52,121 nucleotides of DNA from Candidatus Saccharimonadota bacterium (GCA_013289705.1 JABCZM010000009.1:1-52121); one strand, 5' to 3'; shown: positions 40,255-49,930, numbered from the stretch's first letter. The notes: a model not told the origin generated them from the letters alone. Made by a program: numbers and translations.

Positions 40255-41373
40255 TTACTCACGAGGGCGTTGATTCATGTTTGTGTATAGGGCGTCATTG
40301 GCTGCAAGGTTTGGTGTGATAGCCCCTCGCGCAAGATAAAGTAAGAGGTTGGGGAGTGTTTCGATGATCCTTCCATTACCTTCATTGATGTATACCATTG
40401 ATCGCAGATTTTGATGTTCTAGATACGCCACGGTGCGCGCAAGGGTTTGTACATATTGGCGACTGATTTTTTTGTAAATTTCATATACATGTGCAACATC
40501 TTCATCAGTCGCCTGTAGCAAAAAACGATCAATAGCGAACACTTTTCGCGCTCCATTTGTGCCATACGAGTCAATGACGGCTGGCGTGGGTGGATAGTCT
40601 CTCATCAGCATGGTGGGTATCATTTCTGGCAAATAGCGATCCGCAACCATCACGCCAAATAAGGCCGCCTCAGTGCTTTCATTGGCCGCGCGGTGATATG
40701 GTGCATAATCGACTGCTATATTACGTGAACGATCCTCTATTGCTGGGTAGACACGTGGCTGAAGTTCGCGCGTAGGGGTATTTGTTTCGACGTGCGTATC
40801 GTTCCTACGTCGGAGCTCAGGGTACAGTAATTGAGCAGCCAAAGCCATTTCAAGTGGTAGTATGTGTGTACCATCTTCTTGTAATACGGCATGTAGACCT
40901 GGATCGCCTGGAGTGTAATCATTGGAAAGCAAGTAGTATAAAGCCCTAGCCACACGACCATTTGCAGTTAGGAATGGGTGTGTAGCTAAAACACCAGTGG
41001 CTAAGGTGAGCGGCTTATAATCCAATACAGGGCTAACCTGTGCGGTCTTAAGTATCGAGCTAAGCAGACGAATCTTGTCTTCCGGAGGAGGCATGACGTC
41101 AACCTTCATCGGCTCCGCTTGGTCACGGGTGACTTGGAAGTGGTCTGAAAGGAGTGCTGTGGTTGCAGGCTGATCAGTGAGCACACCGTCCATCTCTACG
41201 AGTAGGTCTAGAAAATCTTGAGGACCGAGTTGTTCTACGAATGTTACTCTTCCTTCTGCTGTGCTAAGTCGACTGCCGAGCCCTGAATTGAGAACAAACA
41301 CGTCAAATGCCTCGGCCTGTTGGTGCCGATTTACTTCAATTGGGTCTGGGGGTAGCCCCTCGCGGAAGAACAT
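40255..41373 (-). CDS. Fic-like protein with an altered active-site motif
   Basis: 372 residues, no membrane segment or signal. The segment THPFLTANGRVARALYYLL (131-149) matches the Fic motif HxFx(D/E)(G/A)N(G/K)R: His132, Phe134, Asn138, Gly139 and Arg140 are present, but the Mg2+-binding acidic position is Thr136. Fic enzymes attach AMP or other groups to proteins. Loss of the acidic residue usually lowers or changes this activity, so the protein may be inactive or use another donor. The C-terminal 200 residues are unfamiliar. The start lies 6 bp after TATAGT, so the gene should be leaderless. No antitoxin-like gene is adjacent. Confidence 0.6.
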   Translation of the reverse strand: MFFREGLPPDPIEVNRHQQAEAFDVFVLNSGLGSRLSTAEGRVTFVEQLGPQDFLDLLVEMDGVLTDQPATTALLSDHFQVTRDQAEPMKVDVMPPPEDKIRLLSSILKTAQVSPVLDYKPLTLATGVLATHPFLTANGRVARALYYLLSNDYTPGDPGLHAVLQEDGTHILPLEMALAAQLLYPELRRRNDTHVETNTPTRELQPRVYPAIEDRSRNIAVDYAPYHRAANESTEAALFGVMVADRYLPEMIPTMLMRDYPPTPAVIDSYGTNGARKVFAIDRFLLQATDEDVAHVYEIYKKISRQYVQTLARTVAYLEHQNLRSMVYINEGNGRIIETLPNLLLYLARGAITPNLAANDALYTNMNQRPRE

Positions 41374-41379
41374 AGTTTA

Positions 41380-41385
41380 ACTATA
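41380..41385 (-). promoter_or_regulatory. -10 box, leaderless promoter of the Fic-like gene
   Basis: TATAGT on the minus strand, 6 bp before ATG 41373. Confidence 0.5.
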
Positions 41386-41434
41386 GTAAAACTTAATTTG
41401 TAATTTTGCAATATCCTGTTATTTGACTTGCAAA

Positions 41435-41468
41435 ACAAAAGACCGGGGATTTCTCCCCGGTCTTTTGT
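41435..41468. terminator. Terminator of the RRM gene
   Basis: Perfect 15-bp stem ACAAAAGACCGGGGA / TCCCCGGTCTTTTGT with a TTTC loop, 16 bp after the RRM gene stop. GC-rich core flanked by A and T tracts. Confidence 0.92.
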
Positions 41469-41484
41469 TACATCGGTTGATGAA

Positions 41485-41805
41485 TTAGTAGCGGTTACCG
41501 CCACCAAAACCACCACCGTTGCCACCACCGCCACCGAATGAACGGTTTTCGCGGGGAGCTTGTGGGCGAGCTTCGCTAACTGCAACAGCGCGGCCGTTGA
41601 GTTCTTTGCCGTTGAGGGTGTCAACTGCAACCTTAGCTTCTTCGTCGCTGCTCATCTCTACGAAACCAAAGCCCTTAGAGCGGTTGGTATCGCGGTCGAT
41701 GATGACCTTTGCAGATACTACGGTGCCGGCTGGTGCAAAAAATGCAGACAGGTCGTCATCGGTAGCTGTGTAGGCCAAAGAGCCAACAAATAGTTTACTT
41801 GCCAT
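41485..41805 (-). CDS. RRM-type RNA-binding protein with a glycine-rich tail
   Basis: 106 residues. One RNA-recognition motif (about 3-80) with RNP2 KLFVGSLAY and RNP1 SKGFGFVEM, then a Gly/Asn/Arg-rich tail from about residue 86 to the end. This is the architecture of bacterial Rbp proteins best known from cyanobacteria, where they accumulate in the cold and act as RNA chaperones. The gene has a leader of about 145 nt in which a 9-bp hairpin covers the GAGG ribosome-binding site, so translation is probably regulated, perhaps by temperature or by the protein itself. A strong terminator follows. Confidence 0.96.
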   Translation of the reverse strand: MASKLFVGSLAYTATDDDLSAFFAPAGTVVSAKVIIDRDTNRSKGFGFVEMSSDEEAKVAVDTLNGKELNGRAVAVSEARPQAPRENRSFGGGGGNGGGFGGGNRY

Positions 41806-41809
41806 TAGT

Positions 41810-41840
41810 ACTTACCTCTTTCTTCGAACTTGAGGTAAGT
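41810..41840 (-). promoter_or_regulatory. Leader hairpin covering the RRM gene ribosome-binding site
   Basis: In the mRNA, ACTTACCTC pairs perfectly with GAGGTAAGT across a 13-nt loop. The 3' arm contains the GAGG Shine-Dalgarno and ends 4 nt before the ATG, so the closed form should block initiation. Confidence 0.75.
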
Positions 41841-41957
41841 TTTTCGGTATTCACCTGACACTTAGCTGCTCCCCATCGCGAAACAATTCTTTACTTATTA
41901 ATTTACCTAGACCGTTCACTTTGCAGCGAACTTCCTAGCAGCTTCTCTAGTAGCGAC
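41841..41957 (-). other. Remaining leader of the RRM gene
   Basis: Untranslated leader between the promoter and the regulatory hairpin. No ORF and no known riboswitch recognised. Confidence 0.4.
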
Positions 41958-41986
41958 ATTGTTACATCTTTACACCGAAGTTGCAA
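41958..41986 (-). promoter_or_regulatory. Probable promoter of the RRM gene
   Basis: On the minus strand, TTGCAA (41986-41981) and AACAAT (41963-41958) with a 17-bp spacer. A fair, not perfect, match. Confidence 0.45.
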
Positions 41987-42010
41987 GCATAATCCCTACA
42001 TTATTCATCA

Positions 42011-42151
42011 CTAGTTTGGAAATAGCTTGTCTATCTTTTTGCGTTCTTGGTCGGAAACGCTGGGAATCCTGCCGGTAATGCCAAAATCTTTTAGGAGTTG
42101 GAAGAACTGTTTGTCTTGTTTTGCGCGAGCCGTTTTTCTGTTCGACGTCAT
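42011..42151 (-). CDS. 46-residue basic protein
   Basis: A short frame with a strong Shine-Dalgarno: AGGAGG 6 nt before ATG 42151. The peptide begins MTSNRKTARAKQDKQFFQLL, has a central DFGITGRIPSVSDQE and ends KKIDKLFPN. It is rich in Lys, Arg and Gln, has no Cys and no membrane segment, and looks like a small helical, perhaps nucleic-acid- or ribosome-binding, protein. The frame at 41970-42170 on the same strand is longer but has no ribosome-binding site and an unnatural composition. It is divergent from folD and upstream of the RRM gene. Not recognised. Confidence 0.65.
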   Translation of the reverse strand: MTSNRKTARAKQDKQFFQLLKDFGITGRIPSVSDQERKKIDKLFPN

Positions 42152-42304
42152 AGCAAACCTCCTCTGTCACACCTTAACAACCCCATCGTAGCGCGCCGAG
42201 CTAATGGCGAGCTATGGCATATCTTACAAGAGTCTAAGTTGCCTATGCTTGCTCTAGATGAATGGCCCATGGATAATAGAAAGAGAAAATAAGGAGTTGA
42301 CGGT

Positions 42305-43261
42305 ATGAGTGAGCACCCACCTGTAATTCTGAAAGCTGCACCAGTTGTTGAGCAGTTGCGACCAAATCTAAAAGCAAGGGCCGCGGCTATTCGCGCCCAG
42401 GGCGTGGTGCCACGACTGGCAATCGTTACCGATAACTATAAAGGCCCAATACAGAAATACGTTGATCGAAAACGAGTAGTTGGTGCTGAGCTGGGTATTG
42501 ATGTTGATTTGTTGTCCGAATCTCGTTGTCTCGAATCGCTACAATCCTATCTTAAGCAGGCTTGTAATGATACTGAAACAAACGGTGTTATTCTGCAGCT
42601 GCCAGTTGCTGGCTTACAGGGGATGAGTCCTCGCGAGAGAGGGCTTCGTGAAGCAGCGCTTCTTGACTCCATCCCACTTGAGCGTGACGTAGATGGCCTT
42701 GCGCATGGCTCTCCATTTTCTCCGGCTACGCCGATGGGAATTTTTGCGTTGCTTGGTCATTACGTACCTGATTTCCTGGAGCAAAATACAGTGCTGTATG
42801 GTGATGGAGTTTTAGTGGGCAAGCCATATGGACGGCTGGCGAAACTGGCTGGTGCAAAAAACATCTCAGTTGTTGATATAAATACGTCGCCCAAAGAGCG
42901 GCAAGAAATGCTCCATGCTGCCAGTATTATTATTGCTGCAACCGGTAGTCCAGAAAGTCTGACACTTGCCGATGTCGGTACGGACTTACCAAAGATTATT
43001 GTTGACGCGGGTACTGCTGAGCGTAGCGGCAAGAATGTTGGTGATATGTCTGCCGAACTGAGGGCTTATGCCGAAAACACTGCCGGCTGGGGCACGACAC
43101 CCGTTATAGGTGGTGTTGGTCCGTTAACTGTCTGGAACTTGCACGGTAATGTGCTCACCGCGGCTGAACGTGCAATGGAAGCTGGTACGGCGTCACAGGC
43201 ATGGCTATCGGACACTATGGCCGGGCAAGCTTATGCCAACATGCTGGCCTTTGAGGGCTAG
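42305..43261 (+). CDS. folD: Divergent FolD (methylene-THF dehydrogenase / methenyl-THF cyclohydrolase)
   Basis: 318 residues, slightly longer than usual (about 285-300). Substrate-domain signature [14 protein letters not shown] with the conserved Tyr and Lys, the motif [10 protein letters not shown], and [19 protein letters not shown] with the conserved Asp are present. The nucleotide-binding part ([17 protein letters not shown]) replaces the common GRSxxVGxP, and the C-terminal [14 protein letters not shown] corresponds to PGGVGPMT. The enzyme makes 10-formyl-THF for purine and formyl-methionine synthesis. AGGAG is 8 nt upstream. Its stop interlocks with the purL stop (CTAG, 43258-43261). 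Confidence 0.88.
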   Translation: MSEHPPVILKAAPVVEQLRPNLKARAAAIRAQGVVPRLAIVTDNYKGPIQKYVDRKRVVGAELGIDVDLLSESRCLESLQSYLKQACNDTETNGVILQLPVAGLQGMSPRERGLREAALLDSIPLERDVDGLAHGSPFSPATPMGIFALLGHYVPDFLEQNTVLYGDGVLVGKPYGRLAKLAGAKNISVVDINTSPKERQEMLHAASIIIAATGSPESLTLADVGTDLPKIIVDAGTAERSGKNVGDMSAELRAYAENTAGWGTTPVIGGVGPLTVWNLHGNVLTAAERAMEAGTASQAWLSDTMAGQAYANMLAFEG

Positions 43262-46200
43262 TTTTTCGTTTCTTCGACCCACTCACGGGCGTTTTGGAAG
43301 ATTTTGAGCCAAGGTGAATCAGTTGGCCAGTCGGCAGGGTGCCAGGATAGTTGACGGCTTTGGACGGCCCGTTCGGGGTGCGGCATGAGTATGGTGGCGC
43401 GGCCGTCTGGCGTGGTAAGGGCGGTGATTCCCAGGGGTGAACCATTGGGGTTTGCAGGATATTGTTCGGTAACGCGGTGGTAATTGTCGACGTATTGCAG
43501 GGCGACGAGGTTGCTTGAGATGGCATTGCGCAGCGCTTCGTCACTGTCAAATGTTGCGTTGCCTTCGCCGTGAGCGACGGGGATTGGCAGGAACGAGCCA
43601 GCCATGTCTTTAAAGAAGATGGATGGTGATTCGGTAATTTGTGTGAGCGCTACCCTGCCCTCGAACTGCTCAGATTTGTTTTTGAGGAAGGTTGGCCAGT
43701 TTTTGGCACCCGGAATGAGCTCTTTGAGGGCCGACAACATCTGGCAACCATTACAAACGCCTAGACTAAAGGTGTCGGCTCGGCTAAAGAAGTCAGCAAA
43801 CTGCTTGCGAAGCCCATCGTTGCCCAAGATTGACTTGGCCCAGCCCTCGCCCGCTCCCAATACGTCGCCGTAGCTAAAGCCACCACAGGCGGCCAGACCA
43901 ACAAAATCTTCCAGCGACATGGCGCCACTAACTAAGTCGTTCAGATGTACATCGACACTGGCAAAGCCGGCGCGATCAAACGCAGCTGCCATCTCGATCT
44001 GGCCGTTGACGCCTTCTTCACGGAAAATGGCGACTTTTGGCTTGGTGTCGTAGCGTGTAAAGCTTGGTTTGAATGTTAGTTCTGGTGATAAGCCTGGGTC
44101 GGCGTCGTCACTGATTGTTTGGTACTCTGTATCGGCGCAAGTGGGGTTGTCGCGCAGTTTTTGCATCTGATAGCTGGTGTCGCTCCACCAAGATTCTAGT
44201 TGCGATCGACTGGCTCGGTAGAGTTCGGTTTCGCCGTTGGCAATAACGATTGCTTGATCGCTGGTCGGTCGGCCGACGATGTGGGTTTGTTCAGCAAGCT
44301 TCTTGCCAAGAATTTTGTGCACGGCTCTATAATCTCGTGTTTTGATTTGAATGACGACGCCCAACTCTTCGTTATACAGTTTTTGCAGTGTGCCGCCAGA
44401 CAAGTTTTTAAGATTTAGTTCGAGTCCACAGCGGCTCGCAAAGGCCATTTCGAGCACGGTAGTGAGTAGTCCGCCATCGGAACGATCGTGATAAGCCAGA
44501 ATTTTTTTGTCTTGTTTGAGTTTTCGGAGAGCGCCGGCGAAGTCTTTGAGCGTTTCTGCGCCAATGTCTGGTGCGGTATCACCCAGTTGGTCGTAGACCT
44601 GTGCGAGTGCTGAACCACCCAAACGATTTTTGCCAAGACCAAGATCGATGAGTAGTAAAATAGTCTCTTCGGTGGTATTGAGTTGTGGCGTAAGCGTTCG
44701 TTCGATGTTTGCAACGGGGCTGAAGGCGCTGATTAACAGTGATAACGGCGCGGTGACGCTTTTGTTTTCGCCAGCTTTGTCCCCTTCATTGTTCCAAACA
44801 GTCCGCATGCTGAGCGAATCTTTGCCAACCGGGATTGTTAGGCCAAGCTTTGGGCAAAAGTCTTCGCCAACCGTTGTTACGGCGTCGAATAACGCTTGGT
44901 CTTCGTGGCCATTACCCGCTGCTGCCATCCAGTTAGCTGATAGTTTGATATCCGATAATTGAGCAACATCGGCTGCCAAGATGTTGGTGATTGCTTCGCC
45001 AACGGCAATACGTGCTGAGGCCGCAGCGTCAATCAGGGCTAGCGGTGTGCGTTCGCCCATGGTCATGGCTTCGCCGGCATCAGTGTCAAAGGCGGCTGCC
45101 GTGACGGCTACGTCGCTGACTGGTACTTGCCACGGGCCAACCATCTGATCGCGCGTCACTAATCCACCAACAGTCCGATCGCCGATAGTAATGAGGAATT
45201 TTTTGCTGCCAACGGCTGGCAAATGCAGCACACGTTCAATACTGTCTGCAAGGTCGATGTCGTCGGTTTCCAGGGGTGGCAAGAGTGTTTCTTGTCTGCT
45301 GAAGCTGCGTGTCATTTTTGGCGGTTTACCAAAGATAACGGACATTGGGATGTCGACTGGATTGTTATTGAATAAAGCATCGTGCACAACTAATTGTTCG
45401 GCTTCGGTGGTTTCGCCTACAACGGCGAATGGGCAGCGCTCGCGCTCGCAGATGGCTTTGAATGTATCCAGATCTTTGGCATCGATGCCCAATACGTAGC
45501 GTTCTTGCGATTCATTACACCAAATTTCCAGGGGTGATAAGCCTGGTTCGGCGCTAATAATGTTGCGGATTTCGAACTGAGCACCGCGGCCAGAGTCGTG
45601 CACGAGTTCTGGCAAAGCGTTGCACATGCCGCCAGCACCGACGTCGTGGATAGAGATAATGGGGTTGGTGGTACCCATTGCCCAACAGTGGTCGATGACT
45701 TCTTGCGCACGGCGTTCCATTTCGCCGTTGCCGCGCTGTACTGATGCGAAATCAAGATTTTCGGCGCTACTGCCGCTTTGCATGCTGGACGCTGCGCCGC
45801 CGCCAAGGCCAATTAGCATCGCGGGACCGCCCAACACGATAACTTTGGCGCCAACGGGCAGAGTTTGCTTCTGGACGTGTTGGTCACGAATATTACCAAG
45901 CCCGCCCGCCAACATAATGGGTTTGTGGTAGCCGCGAACATCACCGGCTACGGCTTGTTCGTAAGTGCGGAAATAGCCGCTGAGGTTTGGGCGCCCAAAT
46001 TCATTGGCAAAACCGGCTGCACCGATGGGTGCTTCAAGCATGATGTCAAGTGCTGACGCAATGCGTGCTGGTTTGCCGTATGGTTTTTCCCAGGGTTGTT
46101 CGGCACCAGGAATCTGTAAGTTTGATACGGTGTAACCGGCGAGGCCCATCTTTGATTTTGCACCACGGCCAGTGGCGGCTTCGTCACGGATTTCGCCGCC

Positions 46201-47124
46201 TGTGCCAGTAGCTGCACCCGGTATCGGAGCAATCGCGGTCGGGTGGTTATGGGTTTCGGCTTTGATGACGCTGTGCACGGCTTCTTGGTGGTAGCGGTAG
46301 GTGTTATCGGCTGGGTCGGCAAAGAATCGGCCGGCTTTTGGCCCTTGTATGACTGCAGCGTTGTCGGAATAGGCACTGAGGACTTTTTGGCCACCTTTTT
46401 CGTAGGTGTTTTTGATCATTTTAAAGAGGCTTTTTGGCTGTTTCTCGCCATCAACAACCCAATCGGCATTGAAGATTTTGTGGCGGCAATGCTCGCTGTT
46501 TACTTGGGCGAACATCATCAACTCGACATCGGTTGGATTACGTTTGAGGTCCGTAAACGCCTCGAATAAGTAATCGATCTCATCTTCGGCCAATGCTAGG
46601 CCAAGTGTGGCGTTGGCTATGATGAGTGCTGCCTTACCGCCTTGTAGGATGTCGACGTCGGTTAGTTGTTTGGGCGCGGTTTCGGCAAACAATACGGCTG
46701 CGGCTTCGAGTGAATCCAGTACCGATTCGGTCATGCGGTCATAAAGTGGCGTGGCTACTACGGCGTGATCAAGTGCGGAGGGGCTGGTTATATAAAATGC
46801 AGTGCCACGCTCAATGCGGTTGACGCTTGCGAGTCCGGAGTTGTGGGCGATATCAGTGGCTTTTGAAGACCAGGGAGAGATTGTGCCGGGTCGTGGAATA
46901 ATGAGATAGAGCTTGCCACTGTTACTGGCGGTGTCGGAACCATCGTGCCCTAACAATTTCTTGAGTTTAATTTCGTCTGCTGGGCTAAAAGCGGTGTTTG
47001 TATCAACAAAATGGACGTAATTGGTGTGAATATCAGTAATTGTAGGGTCGATCGCCTTAAGTTGCGCAAGCAGCTTGTCACGCCGGAAGTCTGATAGTGC
47101 CTGACCTCCGAAGTAGGCCTGCAT
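43258..47124 (-). CDS. purL: Phosphoribosylformylglycinamidine synthase, full-length (PurL)
   Basis: 1288 residues, the large single-chain form with three parts: N-terminal domain, two PurM-like ATP-binding halves (about 170-990), and a C-terminal glutamine amidotransferase (about 1035-1288). Visible motifs are [40 protein letters not shown], and in the amidotransferase [21 protein letters not shown], the nucleophile in [10 protein letters not shown], and LMPHPERAV with the catalytic His. It makes FGAM from FGAR, glutamine and ATP. Its start overlaps the purM stop by one base (TAATG), so the pair is coupled. Confidence 0.98.
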   Translation of the reverse strand: MQAYFGGQALSDFRRDKLLAQLKAIDPTITDIHTNYVHFVDTNTAFSPADEIKLKKLLGHDGSDTASNSGKLYLIIPRPGTISPWSSKATDIAHNSGLASVNRIERGTAFYITSPSALDHAVVATPLYDRMTESVLDSLEAAAVLFAETAPKQLTDVDILQGGKAALIIANATLGLALAEDEIDYLFEAFTDLKRNPTDVELMMFAQVNSEHCRHKIFNADWVVDGEKQPKSLFKMIKNTYEKGGQKVLSAYSDNAAVIQGPKAGRFFADPADNTYRYHQEAVHSVIKAETHNHPTAIAPIPGAATGTGGEIRDEAATGRGAKSKMGLAGYTVSNLQIPGAEQPWEKPYGKPARIASALDIMLEAPIGAAGFANEFGRPNLSGYFRTYEQAVAGDVRGYHKPIMLAGGLGNIRDQHVQKQTLPVGAKVIVLGGPAMLIGLGGGAASSMQSGSSAENLDFASVQRGNGEMERRAQEVIDHCWAMGTTNPIISIHDVGAGGMCNALPELVHDSGRGAQFEIRNIISAEPGLSPLEIWCNESQERYVLGIDAKDLDTFKAICERERCPFAVVGETTEAEQLVVHDALFNNNPVDIPMSVIFGKPPKMTRSFSRQETLLPPLETDDIDLADSIERVLHLPAVGSKKFLITIGDRTVGGLVTRDQMVGPWQVPVSDVAVTAAAFDTDAGEAMTMGERTPLALIDAAASARIAVGEAITNILAADVAQLSDIKLSANWMAAAGNGHEDQALFDAVTTVGEDFCPKLGLTIPVGKDSLSMRTVWNNEGDKAGENKSVTAPLSLLISAFSPVANIERTLTPQLNTTEETILLLIDLGLGKNRLGGSALAQVYDQLGDTAPDIGAETLKDFAGALRKLKQDKKILAYHDRSDGGLLTTVLEMAFASRCGLELNLKNLSGGTLQKLYNEELGVVIQIKTRDYRAVHKILGKKLAEQTHIVGRPTSDQAIVIANGETELYRASRSQLESWWSDTSYQMQKLRDNPTCADTEYQTISDDADPGLSPELTFKPSFTRYDTKPKVAIFREEGVNGQIEMAAAFDRAGFASVDVHLNDLVSGAMSLEDFVGLAACGGFSYGDVLGAGEGWAKSILGNDGLRKQFADFFSRADTFSLGVCNGCQMLSALKELIPGAKNWPTFLKNKSEQFEGRVALTQITESPSIFFKDMAGSFLPIPVAHGEGNATFDSDEALRNAISSNLVALQYVDNYHRVTEQYPANPNGSPLGITALTTPDGRATILMPHPERAVQSRQLSWHPADWPTDSPWLKIFQNAREWVEETKN

Positions 47125-48221
47125 TAGCGAACCTCCAGAGTGTCACCGGCAAAGGTGATGCCGTTGGGTTCAATGATGACCTGTTTTGGCCCTGTTTCGA
47201 CTACCCCGGCTGTCCAAGCTTGCAGATTTTGGGCCTTGGCGACTTCAACGACTTTTTCGGCATCGGCCGCTGGTACATAGACGGCATAGCCAGCGCCCAT
47301 GTTGAAGTTGCCGTACATGTCAATTTCGTCGTTGCCTGATTTTTCGGCAATAAAGTTGAAGATTTCGTGCACGGGGGTAACGGTGTGCATACGATAGGTA
47401 AATTCGGGAGTTGCACGCATCAGTTTGCGCCAGCCATGACCAGTGATATTTGACAGATAATGAACGTCTACATTGGCTGTAAATAGTGCCTCAACGAGTT
47501 TGGCATACAAATGAGTGGGGATAAGCGCGGTTTCACCGTAAGTGCTGCCGTCGGCTAGTTTTGTTTGATAGCCATCTGGTAACTTACCGGCAATTTCGCG
47601 GACTAGGCTAATACCGTTGGCATGGACGCCGCTGGCTTCGATGAGCACGATGGCGTCGCCGCTATGCAGATTATCACCACTGATGAGCCGTTTTTTGTCC
47701 TGAATCACCCCAAACGCTGAACCGGCAAACTCTAGTGAGCCTGGTGCCACAACACCGCTAAGTGACTGCGTTTCGCCGCCTCCCCACACGACGCCCGATA
47801 GATCACAGGCTGCGCGCCAGCCTTTGATGAAATCGGTGGTGAGCGTGTGATCGGTGAGCCATTCGTACGAACTCGCAGACCAGTAGGCGTTTAGTACAAC
47901 GGGCGTAGCGCCAACGCTAACCAGATCATTAATGATGCAGGCTACAGTGTCTTGGGCGACGGCGCCAAAGTACGATACGCCAGTTTTTGCATAGACGGCT
48001 TGGGTGATCAGGCTTTTGCTGCCCAGACCTTCTTGGACAAGTGCGCCGTAGCTGTCTCCCATCTGGAACACGTAGCCAGATTCGCCGCGTGTGCCGCTGA
48101 CCTCGCGAAACCCGTAGGGCATGTTGCTGGCCGTAGCTAGGCCCTCTTGTTGGGCAAGCACTTTGGCAGGATCCGCTTGGGAGTAATCGACTGTCTGGTG
48201 GTAATCAATCTTATCGGCCAT
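47124..48221 (-). CDS. purM: Phosphoribosylaminoimidazole (AIR) synthetase
   Basis: 365 residues, slightly longer than usual PurM (about 345). Features are [20 protein letters not shown], the conserved acidic-Asn motif [59 protein letters not shown] and [11 protein letters not shown]. It closes the imidazole ring: FGAM plus ATP gives AIR. It is the step after PurL, encoded directly downstream. AGGAGG about 11 nt before the ATG. About 190 bp of upstream DNA holds no recognised riboswitch; TTGACA motifs are seen on the minus strand near 48305-48310 but lack a good -10. Confidence 0.95.
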   Translation of the reverse strand: MADKIDYHQTVDYSQADPAKVLAQQEGLATASNMPYGFREVSGTRGESGYVFQMGDSYGALVQEGLGSKSLITQAVYAKTGVSYFGAVAQDTVACIINDLVSVGATPVVLNAYWSASSYEWLTDHTLTTDFIKGWRAACDLSGVVWGGGETQSLSGVVAPGSLEFAGSAFGVIQDKKRLISGDNLHSGDAIVLIEASGVHANGISLVREIAGKLPDGYQTKLADGSTYGETALIPTHLYAKLVEALFTANVDVHYLSNITGHGWRKLMRATPEFTYRMHTVTPVHEIFNFIAEKSGNDEIDMYGNFNMGAGYAVYVPAADAEKVVEVAKAQNLQAWTAGVVETGPKQVIIEPNGITFAGDTLEVR

Positions 48222-48360
48222 GGGCTAATGTCCTCCTGCTAGTAAGTACGTTAGTGTCAATGCAAACCAGACCCCGTCGTGCCATCAGTGTGTTACCCTC
48301 CTGATGTCAACCATTGTACGTCAGGTGTGCCATTCTTGGCCACAAAATTCTGTCGTCAGA

Positions 48361-48389
48361 TTTACGTCGACTTTCCATCATGCTATACT
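48361..48389 (+). promoter_or_regulatory. Promoter of the beta-helix protein gene
   Basis: TTTACG, 17-bp spacer, TATACT; the -10 ends 26 bp before ATG 48416. The short leader has no Shine-Dalgarno. Confidence 0.5.
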
Positions 48390-48415
48390 CCCCACAGTAC
48401 CCATAAAACCCAAAC

Positions 48416-49918
48416 ATGCCCAAGCCGCCTAAGTCTTACCCGACACGTCCTGCTCATTCAACATACGCAGGCATTGTTGTCTCCGATGATCTTAGCCCGC
48501 AGGCTTGGCAACGGCTGTGGCATCGTCTCTATCCAGTGCGTCGATTCGTACACTGGATGACTCGCTCAACGGTGAATATGAGCATTGTTATTATCTGTGT
48601 TGGGCTTACTATCTATGTCGTGAAACCCAAATTAGAACGCTTATTCTTACCCATGAGCTTTCAGGATGGCAGCAGTACAAATTCAGCTTCGACGGCTTCG
48701 GCACCGGCTCCTGACTCGGCTGGGCCAGCGGGTAGCAGTGTGGGAACGACACAGACGGGGGAGAACCCAAATGCAGCGAGCGCGGCGAACCCAACCTCAA
48801 ACACCGGTGCTGATAGTACCGTGACGCCTACGCCTGCCTCGACGAATACAACTGTCACCAATAGTGTCAATGTGGAGAGTTATGGTGCAGCCGGTAACGG
48901 ATTTACTGATGACACTGCTGCACTGAATACGGCCTTCAGCCGTGCCCCCGCAGGCTCTACATTAGTGCTGAGTGCCGGTAAAACGTACAAGCATACGGGT
49001 TTACTAAAGGTAAGAGTTGCGGGTTTGCACATTACTGGTTCAGGTACCTTGCTCGCCACTAATGAACTCGACTCGGCTTTGCAGATAAATGCCAACAATG
49101 TCACGGTTGACGGTGGCTTGTACTTCAGATTTAATACCGCCGGTATAGCTCGGCAAAATGCCGGCTGGGAAACTATGATTTTTGTGCAGGGCTGTAGCGG
49201 CACTCACTTGAGTAACATAACAATTGACGGTTCGCCGTCTGCTGGAATTTTATTCCTTGATGCATCAAACTATACTGTTGATACGGTGCTGGTTGAAAAT
49301 ACTCTAGCCGATTCAATACACAGCACAAACGGCTCCTATAATGGCCTGATAGAAAACTCTACTTCCATTAACAGTGGTGATGATGGCTTTGCTAATGTTT
49401 CGTACACTAGCAATGCCGTGCAAGTACATGATATTACCTATGAGAACGATACGGTAAGGAACCAACTGTGGGGCCGAGGGTTTTCGGTTGTTGGCGGCCA
49501 CGACATAACTTTTAATAACATCCATGTGGACGGTACTAGCTCTTCGGCCGCCATCTATGTTGCATCCGAAGCTAATTTTAAAACCTACGGTGTGGCAAAC
49601 GTCCATGTCCACGGCGCCACCATTAACCATGCCAATGCCAACAACGCGGTTGTCCTGATAGCCGATTCACAACCCGCCTACTCGATCACCGACGTGGACA
49701 TGTCGGACGTCGTTATTACCAACGTTAGCGCTGGAGTACCCCAGGTGGTTGGTATCCAAGCGCATGCTGGGACGGGTATATTGCGTATCGGTCTGTACCG
49801 GTTTACTATTACTGGCCCTCAGCTCCCGTTTGCGCTATCAGGTACCTCGCCAGCGTCATATAGCACGGTGGGTTGGACGGTTAATAACGCGCATGTGGCC
49901 GACCACATCGGCTTCTAG
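48416..49918 (+). CDS. Membrane-anchored right-handed beta-helix (pectate-lyase-like) surface protein
   Basis: 500 residues. A basic cytoplasmic head (1-60) with VRRFVHWMTRSTVNMS, one membrane helix (IVIICVGLTIYVV, about 61-75), a Ser/Thr/Ala/Pro-rich wall-spanning linker (about 88-150), then a parallel beta-helix domain. That domain opens with VESYGAAGNGFTDDTAALN, the Pectate_lyase_3/polygalacturonase-like start, and continues with coils rich in Asn and Asp (LSNITIDGSPSAGILFLDA, VHDITYENDTVRN, DITFNNIHVDG). It probably binds or cuts a polysaccharide at the surface. It is separated by 12 bp from convergent virion-like genes, so a phage or host-contact role is also possible. Confidence 0.85.
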   Translation: MPKPPKSYPTRPAHSTYAGIVVSDDLSPQAWQRLWHRLYPVRRFVHWMTRSTVNMSIVIICVGLTIYVVKPKLERLFLPMSFQDGSSTNSASTASAPAPDSAGPAGSSVGTTQTGENPNAASAANPTSNTGADSTVTPTPASTNTTVTNSVNVESYGAAGNGFTDDTAALNTAFSRAPAGSTLVLSAGKTYKHTGLLKVRVAGLHITGSGTLLATNELDSALQINANNVTVDGGLYFRFNTAGIARQNAGWETMIFVQGCSGTHLSNITIDGSPSAGILFLDASNYTVDTVLVENTLADSIHSTNGSYNGLIENSTSINSGDDGFANVSYTSNAVQVHDITYENDTVRNQLWGRGFSVVGGHDITFNNIHVDGTSSSAAIYVASEANFKTYGVANVHVHGATINHANANNAVVLIADSQPAYSITDVDMSDVVITNVSAGVPQVVGIQAHAGTGILRIGLYRFTITGPQLPFALSGTSPASYSTVGWTVNNAHVADHIGF

Positions 49919-49930
49919 TCTTAGGTATAG

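Noticed and set aside
42098-42292. 64-residue forward frame ending just before folD
   Set aside because: Its second half reads somewhat like protein, but the start lies antisense to the 46-residue ORF, there is no internal start near the plausible part and no Shine-Dalgarno.
48222-48415. Purine-responsive riboswitch upstream of purM
   Set aside because: I could not find the three-way-junction core or loop motifs of a purine riboswitch; only TTGACA motifs and a weak palindrome are visible.
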